This document shows, one piece after another, positions 17,957-25,067 of a DNA stretch of 64,000 nt; the first letter of the stretch is position 1, and the number at the start of each line of letters is the position of its first letter. The position numbers and the translations under genes were made by a program. This DNA comes from an uncultured Flavobacteriales bacterium (GTDB lineage Bacteria > Bacteroidota > Bacteroidia > Flavobacteriales > Crocinitomicaceae). The stretch lies in the NCBI GenBank assembly GCA_946480085.1, contig CAMLHZ010000005.1, positions 1-64,000 on the forward strand. Direction: 5' to 3'. Under the pieces are notes generated by a model. That model was given only the letters and a program-made list of their open reading frames with translations. It ran no database searches and was not told where the DNA came from.

Positions 17957-18544
17957 ATGGGAATTATTAGAAACGCATATAAATCACTTTTTGGTAAGGA
18001 TTATGGACCTGTCTGGCAACAATTTGCTGACGAGAAAAAAGGAGAATATTCCCCCATAAGTGATCACCGAGTTTTGTTTAATCACACCGATTTTACTGTC
18101 GCATTTGACGCCTATACACATTACACTGTGGTTGGACACACCACCAACGACGCAGACTATACGCGTGGATTTGCGGAATTCATTTCTCCTGATGATTTTA
18201 CTTTTCGATTAACCGAACAAGGTTTTTTTGAGAATATTGCGAAACTTTTCGGAGCTCAGGATATAGAAGTGGGTGACAGGGAATTCGACAAACGCTTTAT
18301 GATTAGAAGTAATGATCACATGAGGACCTCGTTTCTGCTTTCAAAACCGGAAATCGCTCAGCCCTTGCAGGAATTACAAACCTTGCGTTTCGAAATTACC
18401 CAAGAAGAAGGTCTCTGGGGTGAGAAGCCGAACGAAGGAAAATATATGCTTTATTGTGTCATTGAAGGAAAATTGAAAACGATAGATGATTTGAATAGAC
18501 TTCATCAACTGTTTGTATCAACCTTAGACAAATTGATAAAATAG
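17957..18544 (+). CDS. Conserved protein of unknown function
   Basis: 195 residues, no signal or membrane helix. It starts MGIIRNAYKSLFGKDYGPVW and continues with beta segments (DHRVLFNHTDFTVAFDAYTHY, FRLTEQGFFENIAKLF, RFMIRSNDHMRTSFLLS), ending in a long helix (TIDDLNRLHQLFVSTL). I recall short Bacteroidota proteins with the same LFGKDYGPVWQQFAxE opening, without an assigned function. It sits between the PhyH-like and rhodanese genes with spacers of 6 and 5 bp, so a three-gene operon is likely. Confidence 0.6.
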   Translation: MGIIRNAYKSLFGKDYGPVWQQFADEKKGEYSPISDHRVLFNHTDFTVAFDAYTHYTVVGHTTNDADYTRGFAEFISPDDFTFRLTEQGFFENIAKLFGAQDIEVGDREFDKRFMIRSNDHMRTSFLLSKPEIAQPLQELQTLRFEITQEEGLWGEKPNEGKYMLYCVIEGKLKTIDDLNRLHQLFVSTLDKLIK

Positions 18545-18549
18545 AAAAC

Positions 18550-19404
18550 ATGAAAATGTCGCCAATAATTGAAATAGAAGAGTTGCTGAAGATCATGGAT
18601 AATCCAGATCTCATCATTTTTGATGTCAGCAATGGTAAGGAAGCACGAGCGAACTATGAGGTAGAACATCTGAAAAGAGCCCATTATATTGATTTGAATT
18701 CTGAGTTGGCGGATATCAAAGATGATCCGTCTATTGGTGGTCGACATCCATTGCCTTCTGTGCATAAATTTGCGCAGATTCTGACCAAATTCGGGATTTC
18801 CCGAAATTCCCACGTAATTGCTTACGATGATAAAAATGGTTCCAATGCCGCTGCCCGATTATGGTGGATGTTAACTGCCGCTGGACATGAAAAAGTACAA
18901 GTGCTCAACGGTGGATTCAATCAAGCCCGAAAACACAATTTTCCAATGAGTTCAAAGGTCGAAATTCCTGTACCAACCCAGGAACTATATAAAATTGAAA
19001 CCTGGAATTTGCCACTTGTTGATATGAATGAAGTCGAAAAGGCTGCGCAAAATCCAGCTTATGTTGTTGTGGATGTGAGAGATAAAGATCGCTACGACGG
19101 AATCACAGAACCAATTGATCTGATTGCAGGACATATTCCCGGGGCAATCAATATTCCGTTTACTGAAAATTTAGACGAGAACGGAATGTTTCGTAGTCCA
19201 TCGGAATTGAAAAAGAAATTCGAAACTCAGTTGAGTGTAACAAAATCAGAAAACATCATTGTTCATTGCGGATCAGGAGTTACAGCTTGTCACACTTTAC
19301 TGGCTTTAGCTTATGCCGGAATGGAAATCCCAAATCTGTATGTTGGTTCATGGAGTGAGTGGAGCAGGAATGCTAAACCAATTGGAAAAACGAATTTAGA
19401 TTAA
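18550..19404 (+). CDS. Two-domain rhodanese-type sulfurtransferase
   Basis: 284 residues, the normal length of thiosulfate/3-mercaptopyruvate sulfurtransferases. The N-terminal rhodanese domain (about 5-140) is inactive, as usual. The C-terminal one has HIPGAINIPFTENLDENGMF and the catalytic C240 in VHCGSGVTACH. It moves sulfane sulfur from a donor such as thiosulfate or mercaptopyruvate to an acceptor. The loop CGSGVT is of the mercaptopyruvate type rather than the CRKGVT of classical rhodanese. A second ATG lies at 18556. Last gene of a three-gene run. Confidence 0.9.
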   Translation: MKMSPIIEIEELLKIMDNPDLIIFDVSNGKEARANYEVEHLKRAHYIDLNSELADIKDDPSIGGRHPLPSVHKFAQILTKFGISRNSHVIAYDDKNGSNAAARLWWMLTAAGHEKVQVLNGGFNQARKHNFPMSSKVEIPVPTQELYKIETWNLPLVDMNEVEKAAQNPAYVVVDVRDKDRYDGITEPIDLIAGHIPGAINIPFTENLDENGMFRSPSELKKKFETQLSVTKSENIIVHCGSGVTACHTLLALAYAGMEIPNLYVGSWSEWSRNAKPIGKTNLD

Positions 19405-19406
19405 TT

Positions 19407-19504
19407 AAACACATAGAAAACATAGTTGTGCATAGTCAGATAGGACTTTTATTAGAATAACGAAACTATATTCGCTATGTTTTTTCTATGATTCTATGTG
19501 GTGA
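19407..19504. repeat. Inverted repeat built from ACATAG words (copy 1)
   Basis: The left arm 19407-19436 reads CACATAGAAAACATAG, then TTGTGCATAG. The right arm 19467-19504 is the inverted counterpart (CTATGTTTTTTCTATG, ATTCTATGTG). Each arm holds three degenerate copies of a word near CACATAGAAA. It lies between the rhodanese stop and a GNAT start codon only 7 bp away. Related copies lie at 20014 and 44129. Confidence 0.75.
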
Positions 19505-19510
19505 AAAAAT

Positions 19511-20011
19511 ATGAAACACGAGATTACAACAGACATATTGAAACTCAAAATCGTTGAAGAAACTGATGCCGAAAAGTTGTTTTGGATAAGAAGCAATGCT
19601 CAGGTAAATCAATTCATTAAGCGAACAGTTAGCCATAATGTTTCCGATGTTGTTGAACTTATTAAAACGATAAATAGCGATTCGACAAAACTCTTTTTTA
19701 CCATAAATCTTCTTGAAAACAACGAATTGATTGGTTCCATTGCGCTGAAAAGAATTGATAGTAAAACTGGATATGCTGAAATTGGTTACGAATTGCTTCC
19801 TGAATACCAAAACCGGGGAATCATGAGTAATGCGCTAAAATCTATATTGAACTTTTGCTCCAAAGAGTTAGAACTTAAAGCCATTGAAGCTTATACCAAT
19901 AAAGCAAATCTGAATTCCCGAAAACTTCTGGAGAAATTCAACTTCCAGCTACAAGAAAGTCGAACAGATAAAGGGAACCCTGATAATGTGATTTATCGTC
20001 TAATCATTTGA
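19511..20011 (+). CDS. GNAT acetyltransferase, RimJ/RimL type
   Basis: 166 residues. TDILKLKIVEETDAEKLFWIRSN opens the RimJ/RimL-like fold; LIGSIALKRIDSKTGYAEIGYELLP and the CoA loop EYQNRGIMSNALKSILNFC follow; NKANLNSRKLLEKFNFQLQE is the Asn-containing helix that closes the site. It acetylates an amine, possibly an N-terminus of a ribosomal protein or an antibiotic. The gene is bracketed on both sides by ACATAG inverted-repeat elements (19407-19504 and 20014-20170), so it may have moved with them. Confidence 0.82.
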   Translation: MKHEITTDILKLKIVEETDAEKLFWIRSNAQVNQFIKRTVSHNVSDVVELIKTINSDSTKLFFTINLLENNELIGSIALKRIDSKTGYAEIGYELLPEYQNRGIMSNALKSILNFCSKELELKAIEAYTNKANLNSRKLLEKFNFQLQESRTDKGNPDNVIYRLII

Positions 20012-20013
20012 TA

Positions 20014-20170
20014 TTTCTATGTTTTCTGTGTACCTATGTGGTATTGTTGAAACACATAGGAAACATAGTAAAAAGAGAGTTACATAGTTTTTATTGAAAA
20101 TATTGAATCAACTAGGTATCTATTACAATTTCTATATGAACTATGTGAAACAACTATGTGACTATGTGTT
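20014..20170. repeat. ACATAG-word inverted repeat (copy 2, compound)
   Basis: It contains CTATGTTTTCTGTGTACC and CTATGTGG, followed at once by the inverse AACACATAGGAAACATAG and then GTTACATAG. After a 40-bp spacer come ACTATGTGAAACAACTATG and GACTATGTG. The outer and inner arms can pair in more than one way. No coding sequence fits inside. An open frame from 20158 runs out of the repeat into the next gene, but this is not its start. Confidence 0.72.
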
Positions 20171-20187
20171 TAAAACCAGTAGGATCT

Positions 20188-20580
20188 ATGAATAAAGCAA
20201 TACAAACATACAATCTCGAACAAAAAGAACCGTTTGCAGTAATCTGTGACCTTTTGGCCAATGAACTAAGTGCAGGACTTCCCGAAGCTGAAAACAAGAT
20301 TTGGCACGCTCATCCTGTTTGGTTTTTAGATGGAAATCCAATTGTAGGTTACAGCATTCAAAAACCCGGGGTTCGCTTGATGTTCTGGAGTGGTATCGAC
20401 TTTGAGGAGGAAGCATTGCATGTTCGTGGCGAAAAATTCAAAGATGCTTCGATCTTTTACAACGACTTTTCGGAAGTGAATTTGGAAGATTTACGTCGTT
20501 GGCTTGCAAAAGCAATAGACATTCAATGGGATTATAAGAACCTTGTGAAACGCAAAGGGCAATTGGAGCGATTGAAATAG
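20188..20580 (+). CDS. DUF1801-family protein
   Basis: 130 residues from the ATG at 20188, which has AGGA just before it. An upstream ATG at 20158 lies within the ACATAG repeat and is rejected. The protein shows ICDLLANELSAGLPEAENKIWHAHPVWFLDGNPIVGYS, RLMFWSGIDFEEEAL and a Lys-rich end, the DUF1801 pattern. Second member of the family here (the other is at 8035), but the two are clearly divergent. The GNAT gene that follows starts 2 bp after the stop. Confidence 0.75.
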   Translation: MNKAIQTYNLEQKEPFAVICDLLANELSAGLPEAENKIWHAHPVWFLDGNPIVGYSIQKPGVRLMFWSGIDFEEEALHVRGEKFKDASIFYNDFSEVNLEDLRRWLAKAIDIQWDYKNLVKRKGQLERLK

Positions 20581-20582
20581 CC

Positions 20583-21035
20583 ATGATACAACTCGAACGA
20601 ACAAATTCCGATAATCTTGATTTCCAAAAGCTGGTTACAGAGTTAGATAAAGACCTGGCAATCCGTGATGGAGATGATCACGCTTTTTACGCACAATTCA
20701 ATAAAATCGACACCATCAAACATGTAGTCATTGCTAAGCTGGATAATAAAGTGGTGGGCTGCGGTGCAATTAAAGCGTTCGATGATTCCACAATGGAAGT
20801 GAAGCGTATGTTCGTTGATCCTGAGTTTCGTGGAAAAGGAATTGCAAGTATCGTTCTTTCAGAATTGGAAGAGTGGAGCAGAGAAATGGGAGTGAAAAGA
20901 TGTATTCTGGAAACCGGGAATCAACAGCATGAAGCAATAGCACTATATCATAAGAACAACTATCAGATCATTCAAAACTATGGGCAGTACGCAGGTGTGG
21001 AAAATAGTTTTTGTTTTGAAAAACAACTGATGTAA
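20583..21035 (+). CDS. GNAT-family N-acetyltransferase
   Basis: 150 residues. DKDLAIRDGDDHAFYAQFNKID and VVIAKLDNKVVGCGAIKAF lead to the acetyl-CoA motif MFVDPEFRGKGIASIVLSEL, and then CILETGNQQHEAIALYHKNNY, the usual C-terminal helix and strand. RGKGIAS is the typical R/Q-x-x-G-x-G/A pyrophosphate loop. It resembles the YhfO/PapA-like small-molecule acetyltransferases; the acceptor is not known. The start is 2 bp after the DUF1801 gene and the end 3 bp before a membrane-protein gene, so this is an operon. Confidence 0.85.
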   Translation: MIQLERTNSDNLDFQKLVTELDKDLAIRDGDDHAFYAQFNKIDTIKHVVIAKLDNKVVGCGAIKAFDDSTMEVKRMFVDPEFRGKGIASIVLSELEEWSREMGVKRCILETGNQQHEAIALYHKNNYQIIQNYGQYAGVENSFCFEKQLM

Positions 21036-21038
21036 TTC

Positions 21039-21470
21039 ATGGAAAAACATCATATGGACAGACAAGAGTTTCTGTTAACCATCTGGAAGAAATTGATAAA
21101 ACCCGTTTTATTGGTAGCAGTGCTTTGGTGTTTTATTTCTTTCCTGTACACCATGTTTGTTGAATTCCGATTCGCCAAGCTGTTGGTAACATTGATCGTT
21201 GGATTGGGATTGCTTTTTACATTGGCTTATTTTGTTTCACACATCTTTGAACCTTTCTTGAAGAGAATCTATTTGAGTTTACCTAAACCCGTAAAGACAT
21301 TCCTGAAATTGTTGACCGATTTGTTGAATTTCGTTGCTCCGGTTATTTTTGGGGCAATCATTTATCACTTTTGGTACAAAGACTGGAAATCTTCAGCAGT
21401 TATTTTATCCGTCTTTTTGGTGAGTAGAATCATTGAGCAGAACAAGAATAAACGCACAGAACAAAATTGA
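21039..21470 (+). CDS. Small membrane protein of unknown function
   Basis: 143 residues with about four hydrophobic helices: LIKPVLLVAVLWCFISFLY, LLVTLIVGLGLLFTLAYFV, LLNFVAPVIFGAIIYHFW and SAVILSVFLVSRII. Between the second and third is an amphipathic segment (LPKPVKTFLKLLTDLL). The tail (EQNKNKRTEQN) is basic and cytosolic. A second methionine lies at codon 6. No family recognised. It is translated with the upstream GNAT gene (3 bp apart), and the FMN-reductase gene follows after 5 bp. Confidence 0.6.
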   Translation: MEKHHMDRQEFLLTIWKKLIKPVLLVAVLWCFISFLYTMFVEFRFAKLLVTLIVGLGLLFTLAYFVSHIFEPFLKRIYLSLPKPVKTFLKLLTDLLNFVAPVIFGAIIYHFWYKDWKSSAVILSVFLVSRIIEQNKNKRTEQN

Positions 21471-21475
21471 ATGTG

Positions 21476-22006
21476 ATGAAAAAGGTTTTGGTCATCAATG
21501 GAAGTGCAAGTCAAGGTTCGTCGAATCAACGTTTGATCAATCGTTTTGTAGAGTTGACAAGTGAATATTTCGTTTGTGACCTTATTGAAAACCTGAAAGT
21601 ATTTCCACATTTTGATCCGGAATTGTCGGTTGAGAATGCACCAGATGCAATAATCGATCTTCGAAAGCGAGTAGAGTATGCAGATGCTGTTTTGATCTGC
21701 ACGCCAGAGTATGTTTTCAGTATTCCAAGCGGTTTAAAGAATATTCTGGAATGGTGTGTTTCAACTACCGTTTTCTCGGGTAAATCGTTGGGGATCATAA
21801 CAGCTTCGGCAAGCGGCGAAAAAGGTCATGAAGAATTGAAATTGATAATGAGTACGTTAACTGCCAGGTTTACTCCTGAAACTACGCTGTTAATTCAAGG
21901 TATCAAAGGGAAAATAAATGAAGAAGGAATGATTACCGATGCACAAACCAATGAGGAATTCCAAAGCTTTATTGAAAATTTCAGAAACTTGTCAAAAACA
22001 CTATAA
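21476..22006 (+). CDS. NAD(P)H-dependent FMN reductase
   Basis: 176 residues from the ATG at 21476; a TTG at 21467 overlaps the previous stop. The FMN phosphate loop is INGSASQGSSNQRLI, and the flavin-binding hairpin CTPEYVFSIPSGLKNILEW matches the PEYNxSxPGxLKNAIDW motif of the NADPH-dependent FMN reductase family (ArsH/SsuE/azoreductase-like). KSLGIITASASGEKGHEELK is the third contact loop. Cytosolic. Likely role: reduction of quinones, azo compounds or free flavin. Confidence 0.88.
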   Translation: MKKVLVINGSASQGSSNQRLINRFVELTSEYFVCDLIENLKVFPHFDPELSVENAPDAIIDLRKRVEYADAVLICTPEYVFSIPSGLKNILEWCVSTTVFSGKSLGIITASASGEKGHEELKLIMSTLTARFTPETTLLIQGIKGKINEEGMITDAQTNEEFQSFIENFRNLSKTL

Positions 22007-22020
22007 ATACTTCTTGCCGG

Positions 22021-22524
22021 ATGAGAACAATACACATTTTAATCCTTTGTCTTTTCGTAGTTTCATGTGATTCTCACAAAGAGCATAAATCTTCCCCTGT
22101 GAAGACTGAAAAAACTCAGAAAATGACATCAAGAAAAGATACACCTACGGAAGGTTATCGGGAACTTGATTTACAACCGATCGTTTCTGAGGATTTTCCA
22201 AGTGGCTGCAGTTGTTATTTCGGTAGCGATTCATCTGAGTTTTCTGAGAGCAACTATATTTTCGTTTTTAATTATGAATCCGATGGTGTAATGAATATAG
22301 GTGGAAAAGATGTTTTTATGAAAGAGAATAACATCATTCAAAATATTTATCCGAACGACGGGATACGTGTTTTTCAGAATTCAACCTACAAAGTGACCAT
22401 CAACATGAAGGCTGGAGAACAAAGTGGTGACGAAACCGTTTTTTACAAAGGCAAAATGACAATACTCGTGAAGCGAACAGGAGAAACATACGTAAGATCT
22501 CTTTTTGGAGAATGCGGATGTTAG
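22021..22524 (+). CDS. Lipoprotein of unknown function
   Basis: 167 residues. Lipobox VVSC places the lipid on C16. A charged linker (HKEHKSSPVKTEKTQK) is followed by a compact domain: PTEGYRELDLQPIVSEDF, SGCSCYFGSD, SDGVMNIGGKDVFMKEN, FQNSTYKVTIN and FYKGKMTILVKRTGET, ending in FGECGC. Cys pairs at both ends of the domain could form disulfides. Families with this SGCSCYF...YKVTI pattern are known as uncharacterised proteins. It probably sits in the periplasm. Confidence 0.6.
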   Translation: MRTIHILILCLFVVSCDSHKEHKSSPVKTEKTQKMTSRKDTPTEGYRELDLQPIVSEDFPSGCSCYFGSDSSEFSESNYIFVFNYESDGVMNIGGKDVFMKENNIIQNIYPNDGIRVFQNSTYKVTINMKAGEQSGDETVFYKGKMTILVKRTGETYVRSLFGECGC

Positions 22525-22552
22525 TTGACGCTGGAAATAGTATTTTAGAAAT

Positions 22553-22753
22553 ATGAACGATAATACAGTACTTCTTCGTGATGGTGATTTCTGCAATGTG
22601 ATAGCCGGAACTCACAAGGGAAAATCGGGTTTGGTAAAAGATATAAATACCAGTAAAACAGGACATATTACGATTACCGTTTTGCAGGATAATGGTGTTC
22701 GATTCAAAACTCTGGGAAAGAATGTGAAAGTGATTGATAAAACGAATGAGTGA
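22553..22753 (+). CDS. Stand-alone KOW-motif mini-protein
   Basis: 66 residues. The KOW core is DFCNVIAGTHKGKSGLVKDI, with the conserved GxxKGKxG turn of ribosomal protein uL24 and NusG tails, followed by HITITVLQDNGVRFKTLGKNVKVID. It has no other domain, so it is a single SH3-like RNA-binding barrel. It is too short and lies outside any ribosomal operon to be uL24. It may bind RNA or ribosomes. It is the last gene before the transposon at 22820. Confidence 0.72.
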   Translation: MNDNTVLLRDGDFCNVIAGTHKGKSGLVKDINTSKTGHITITVLQDNGVRFKTLGKNVKVIDKTNE

Positions 22754-22819
22754 GATGGAAGCAACATATCAGCTGAAAGATTCCGCTTAAAACTGTCGAA
22801 ATAGGTTTCGAAAAATTAA

Positions 22820-22843
22820 GGTAACGAACGGGTTGTGTAACCC
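22820..22843 (+). repeat. Left terminal inverted repeat of the transposon
   Basis: 24 bp starting GGTAACGAACGGG and ending TGTAACCC. It is the exact reverse complement of 26309-26332. The copy of the target duplication AAAATTAA is just outside at 22812-22819. Confidence 0.95.
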
Positions 22844-22883
22844 ATCCTGTTTTTAAATTTAACAAAAAATTATTTTCTATTAG

Positions 22884-22910
22884 AAGCCTAGTGTTTACTC
22901 GGCTTTTTTA
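22884..22910 (+). terminator. Intrinsic terminator at the left end of the transposon
   Basis: AAGCC at 22884-22888 pairs with GGCTT at 22901-22905, and AGT pairs with ACT inside the stem. A run of T follows. It would stop transcripts entering from the host side before they reach the passenger promoter at 22952. Confidence 0.75.
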
Positions 22911-22951
22911 TTTTAGTTTATAGCTGTCGATATATTTTTACTATAAAATTA

Positions 22952-22982
22952 TTGTTTGTTTGATATAAATGCTATATATTTG
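22952..22982 (+). promoter_or_regulatory. Bacteroidota-type promoter of the first passenger gene
   Basis: TTG at 22952-22954, a 20-bp spacer, then TATATTTG at 22975-22982, matching the consensus -33 TTG / -7 TAnnTTTG of Bacteroidota housekeeping promoters. The ATG at 23006 is 23 bp downstream. Confidence 0.65.
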
Positions 22983-23005
22983 TGTCATTAAATATTAGTA
23001 TTGTG

Positions 23006-23500
23006 ATGATTGATAAAACTGTAACGCTTTCTGGTAAACAACTTGAACTTTATATCCGAGTACTAGAAAAGGATGTTGAAGAACAGGCTTCTATTATAGG
23101 AAGTAAGGAGGAGGAACTGAATCTTCTCAAATCAAAATATGAATCCGATCTAAATTTACTATCTGAATTAACAGGTAATTCCCGAAGCATTATAGCAGAG
23201 CACATATCCCTAGATGAATTTTCTTACGATCCCGATTGGTCACTTATTCAAAAAGTACAATACGTACTTAATTTGGAGAAAGTGCCTTTGCCTGTTCGTG
23301 AGATTGCTATTCGATTAGTTGAAATAGAACCGCGAATTAAGGGGGACAGATCAGACCAAGTTTTCAAAACAGTTATTGCTGCATCTTTAGGTAATTATGC
23401 AAAAGATGGTCAAATATTCTTTAAGAATGATAGAGACTTTCCTAATAAGTACGGTCTTTTGGAGTGGAGAGGTAAAGCTTTGTTAAATGCTTTAAAGTAG
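23006..23500 (+). CDS. Passenger gene: coiled-coil protein with a HARE-HTH-like winged helix
   Basis: 164 residues from the ATG at 23006. Residues about 12-55 form a coiled coil (LELYIRVLEKDVEEQASIIG, KEEELNLLKSKYESDL). The second half, SLIQKVQYVLNLEKVPLPVREIAIRLVEIEP and then VFKTVIAASLGNYAKDGQIFF, has the shape of a winged helix of the HARE-HTH type (HB1/ASXL/restriction-associated), which is often found in proteins acting on DNA. Family assignment is an inference. It has its own promoter and a terminator after the gene, and lies in the transposon's left part. Confidence 0.65.
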   Translation: MIDKTVTLSGKQLELYIRVLEKDVEEQASIIGSKEEELNLLKSKYESDLNLLSELTGNSRSIIAEHISLDEFSYDPDWSLIQKVQYVLNLEKVPLPVREIAIRLVEIEPRIKGDRSDQVFKTVIAASLGNYAKDGQIFFKNDRDFPNKYGLLEWRGKALLNALK

Positions 23501-23503
23501 AAG

Positions 23504-23534
23504 ATAAAAAGCCCCACTCGTAAGAACAGGGCTT
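23504..23534 (-). terminator. Intrinsic terminator for the minus-strand transposase transcript
   Basis: On the minus strand AAGCCC (23534-23529) pairs with GGGCTT (23514-23509), and a T run follows. It would end the transcript that comes from the transposase and the small ORF at 23633-23767. The + strand gene ends just before it, at 23500. Confidence 0.7.
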
Positions 23535-23558
23535 CAAAATATTCGTTTGGCGACGAGA

Positions 23559-23593
23559 GTTAACTGGGCACATCATTAGAGATGCAAGTTAAC
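23559..23593. other. Structured element between convergent genes of the transposon
   Basis: GTTAACT at 23559-23565 pairs with AGTTAAC at 23587-23593, and between them GCACATC can pair with GATGC. With the hairpin at 23596-23617 on one side and the one at 23509-23534 on the other, about 110 bases fold into three successive stems. It may be a non-coding RNA or only the two terminators with their leader. Confidence 0.4.
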
Positions 23594-23595
23594 GG

Positions 23596-23621
23596 CAGGG
23601 ACTTCATTTAGTCCCTGTTTT
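23596..23621 (+). terminator. Intrinsic terminator, + strand
   Basis: CAGGGAC (23596-23602), loop TTCATTTA, GTCCCTG (23611-23617), then TTTT. A perfect 7-bp stem with a T run on the + strand. It ends transcription from the passenger gene at 23006. Confidence 0.8.
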
Positions 23622-23632
23622 CATTTACAAAC

Positions 23633-23767
23633 TTACGAATTTTTCTTCTTATCACCATTTACAAGGATATTCGCCAGCACTTCTTTAAAAGTTGGTTGCC
23701 CTTTCTTTAGCTTAACATCCTTTGCGGGTTTTAAGTTATCCGTTTTATCTGTCTTCTTTTTTACCAC
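23633..23767 (-). CDS. Small basic protein downstream of the transposase
   Basis: 44 residues, with GTG at 23767 as start and TAA at 23633. It reads VVKKKTDKTDNLKPAKDVKL and continues GQPTFKEVLANILVNGDKKK. It is strongly basic with one amphipathic helix (FKEVLANILV). It starts 31 bp after the transposase stop and lies before the minus-strand terminator, so it would be on the transposase transcript. No clear ribosome-binding site is seen, and no ATG is available. It could be an accessory DNA-binding peptide or a chance frame. Confidence 0.4.
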   Translation of the reverse strand: MVKKKTDKTDNLKPAKDVKLKKGQPTFKEVLANILVNGDKKKNS

Positions 23768-23798
23768 TTATTAGGGTTTTATAATCTAGCCTACGATT

Positions 23799-24695
23799 CT
23801 ATTCAGTTAGCACCAAATTGAATCTATTAGCCATTTTGTTATTGTACTTAAAGGTAGCTTCATTCACGTATCTTTCCAAATGTTTACGAGAAACACTGTG
23901 ATAAGTTCCTGTAATATTTCGTTTCAATTGCGACCAAAATCCTTCAATCGTATTCGTGTGCACTCTACCTCTTGCGTATTCACCTGCGTTATGTTTTACA
24001 AAGTCGTGTTTGAAATTCTTACGTAAACTTCTGTACGGTCTGTATTCATCCGAATAGATCGTAGAATTCTTAGAAACAACTGCTTCTACAATTGGTAGTA
24101 TAGTTTTACCGCTTGTATCTTTAACTGGAACAGCGTAAACTCTTCCGTCTCTTTCCAACACACCAAATATCGCAGCCTTTGTTTTAGTACTTCGACCTTG
24201 CGTGTTAGGTGTCTTTTTATCCTTGTGTTTATTCTTCTCTTTACCGCCGTAGTATGTTTCGTCAACTTCGATTGTTTTCTTACGAAACTTCTTTTTTGAT
24301 GGTATGTAAGTTTCTCTAACACGTTGCAGAAGAAACCATGCTGATTCCTGGTGAATCTTCAAATCTCTCGCTAATTGATGTGAACTGATACCTTTTGTAT
24401 TCGAAGCTATCAGATATATTCCCATAAACCATTTGCGTAGTGGAATTTTAGTGTCATGGAAAATTGTTCCAACCTTTACACCGAATTGTTTTCGGCATCC
24501 GTAACACTTGTATCGTTTTGTCTTGCCGTTTAAGGCGTTTACACGCTTGCTTTTACAATGCGGGCATTCGGGTTCTCCGTTCCAACGAAGATTGGCTAAA
24601 TACTCCTCACATACCTGCTCTGTGGAGAAATAGTCAAGTAGATTGTATAAACTATCGAAATCACGTAAATCTTTTGTGTTATCAGTAACGTTCAT
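23799..24695 (-). CDS. IS1595-family (ISXO2-like) transposase
   Basis: 298 residues from the ATG at 24695; a TTG ten codons upstream (24725) overlaps the neighbouring gene and is less likely. A zinc ribbon is formed by C44, C47, C64 and C67 (CPHC and CYGC). A helix-turn-helix follows (GISSHQLARDLKIHQESAW). The DDE-type nuclease has D145 in VDETYYGGKEK, D216 in IYSDEYRPY, and the third site in HTNTIEGFWSQLKR. It catalyses cut-and-paste movement of the element between its 24-bp ends. All domains are complete. Confidence 0.95.
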   Translation of the reverse strand: MNVTDNTKDLRDFDSLYNLLDYFSTEQVCEEYLANLRWNGEPECPHCKSKRVNALNGKTKRYKCYGCRKQFGVKVGTIFHDTKIPLRKWFMGIYLIASNTKGISSHQLARDLKIHQESAWFLLQRVRETYIPSKKKFRKKTIEVDETYYGGKEKNKHKDKKTPNTQGRSTKTKAAIFGVLERDGRVYAVPVKDTSGKTILPIVEAVVSKNSTIYSDEYRPYRSLRKNFKHDFVKHNAGEYARGRVHTNTIEGFWSQLKRNITGTYHSVSRKHLERYVNEATFKYNNKMANRFNLVLTE

Positions 24696-24711
24696 AATAT
24701 CAATTGGTTGT

Positions 24712-24987
24712 TTATGGTTCAACAAATCCTAGGAGTTCCTTGTAAACTCTTTTAGCGAATGCCTGTAATTCTTTAGGCTTACTTAATAAACCCGCTTTTC
24801 CTGTTTCAATCAATTTGCTATACTCTTCTAACTGCTCTTCCGTTGGCTCAATACTCATTAAGTGGAATATAATGGTAGAGTTATTCAGATGATAGTCATA
24901 CGCTGAAATGTTTATATTTTCTAGTGCGCCAATCAGTGTTGTGATCTTAATATCATCCTTTATTAGTGGAAGTATAAACCGTTTCAT
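24712..24987 (-). CDS. Passenger gene: small protein of unknown function
   Basis: 91 residues from the ATG at 24987. It begins MKRFILPLIKDDIKITTLIG, continues SAYDYHLNNSTIIFHLMSIE and ends with two helices (EEQLEEYSKLIETGKAGLL, KPKELQAFAKRVYKELLGF). Cytosolic, no recognised family. It is 16 bp upstream of the transposase on the same strand, so the two are probably cotranscribed. It is divergent from the XRE regulator, with repressor-like operators in the shared 80-bp gap. It could regulate or assist transposition. Confidence 0.55.
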   Translation of the reverse strand: MKRFILPLIKDDIKITTLIGALENINISAYDYHLNNSTIIFHLMSIEPTEEQLEEYSKLIETGKAGLLSKPKELQAFAKRVYKELLGFVEP

Positions 24988-25018
24988 CCATCCGTTATTT
25001 GAAACAAATATACAAAAT

Positions 25019-25034
25019 GTATTCAATTGGATAC
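25019..25034. promoter_or_regulatory. Putative operator 1 in the divergent control region
   Basis: GTATTCAATTGGATAC is a 16-bp near-perfect palindrome (one mismatched pair). A second inverted repeat lies 25 bp away. Both sit between the divergent transposase-side operon and the XRE gene, as expected for binding of an XRE repressor. The minus-strand -7-like element TATATTTG lies at 25005-25012. Confidence 0.55.
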
Positions 25035-25043
25035 AGATTAAAT

Positions 25044-25059
25044 GTATTTTATCGAATAC
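25044..25059. promoter_or_regulatory. Putative operator 2 in the divergent control region
   Basis: GTATTTTATCGAATAC has GTATT/AATAC arms like operator 1. It lies 8 bp before the ATG of the XRE regulator at 25068, so binding there could block its own expression. Confidence 0.5.
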
Positions 25060-25067
25060 AATTGTAC

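Noticed and set aside
20158..20187. N-terminal extension of the DUF1801 gene from the ATG at 20158
   Set aside because: The extra residues are read from the ACATAG repeat; the ATG at 20188 has a better leader and starts the domain.
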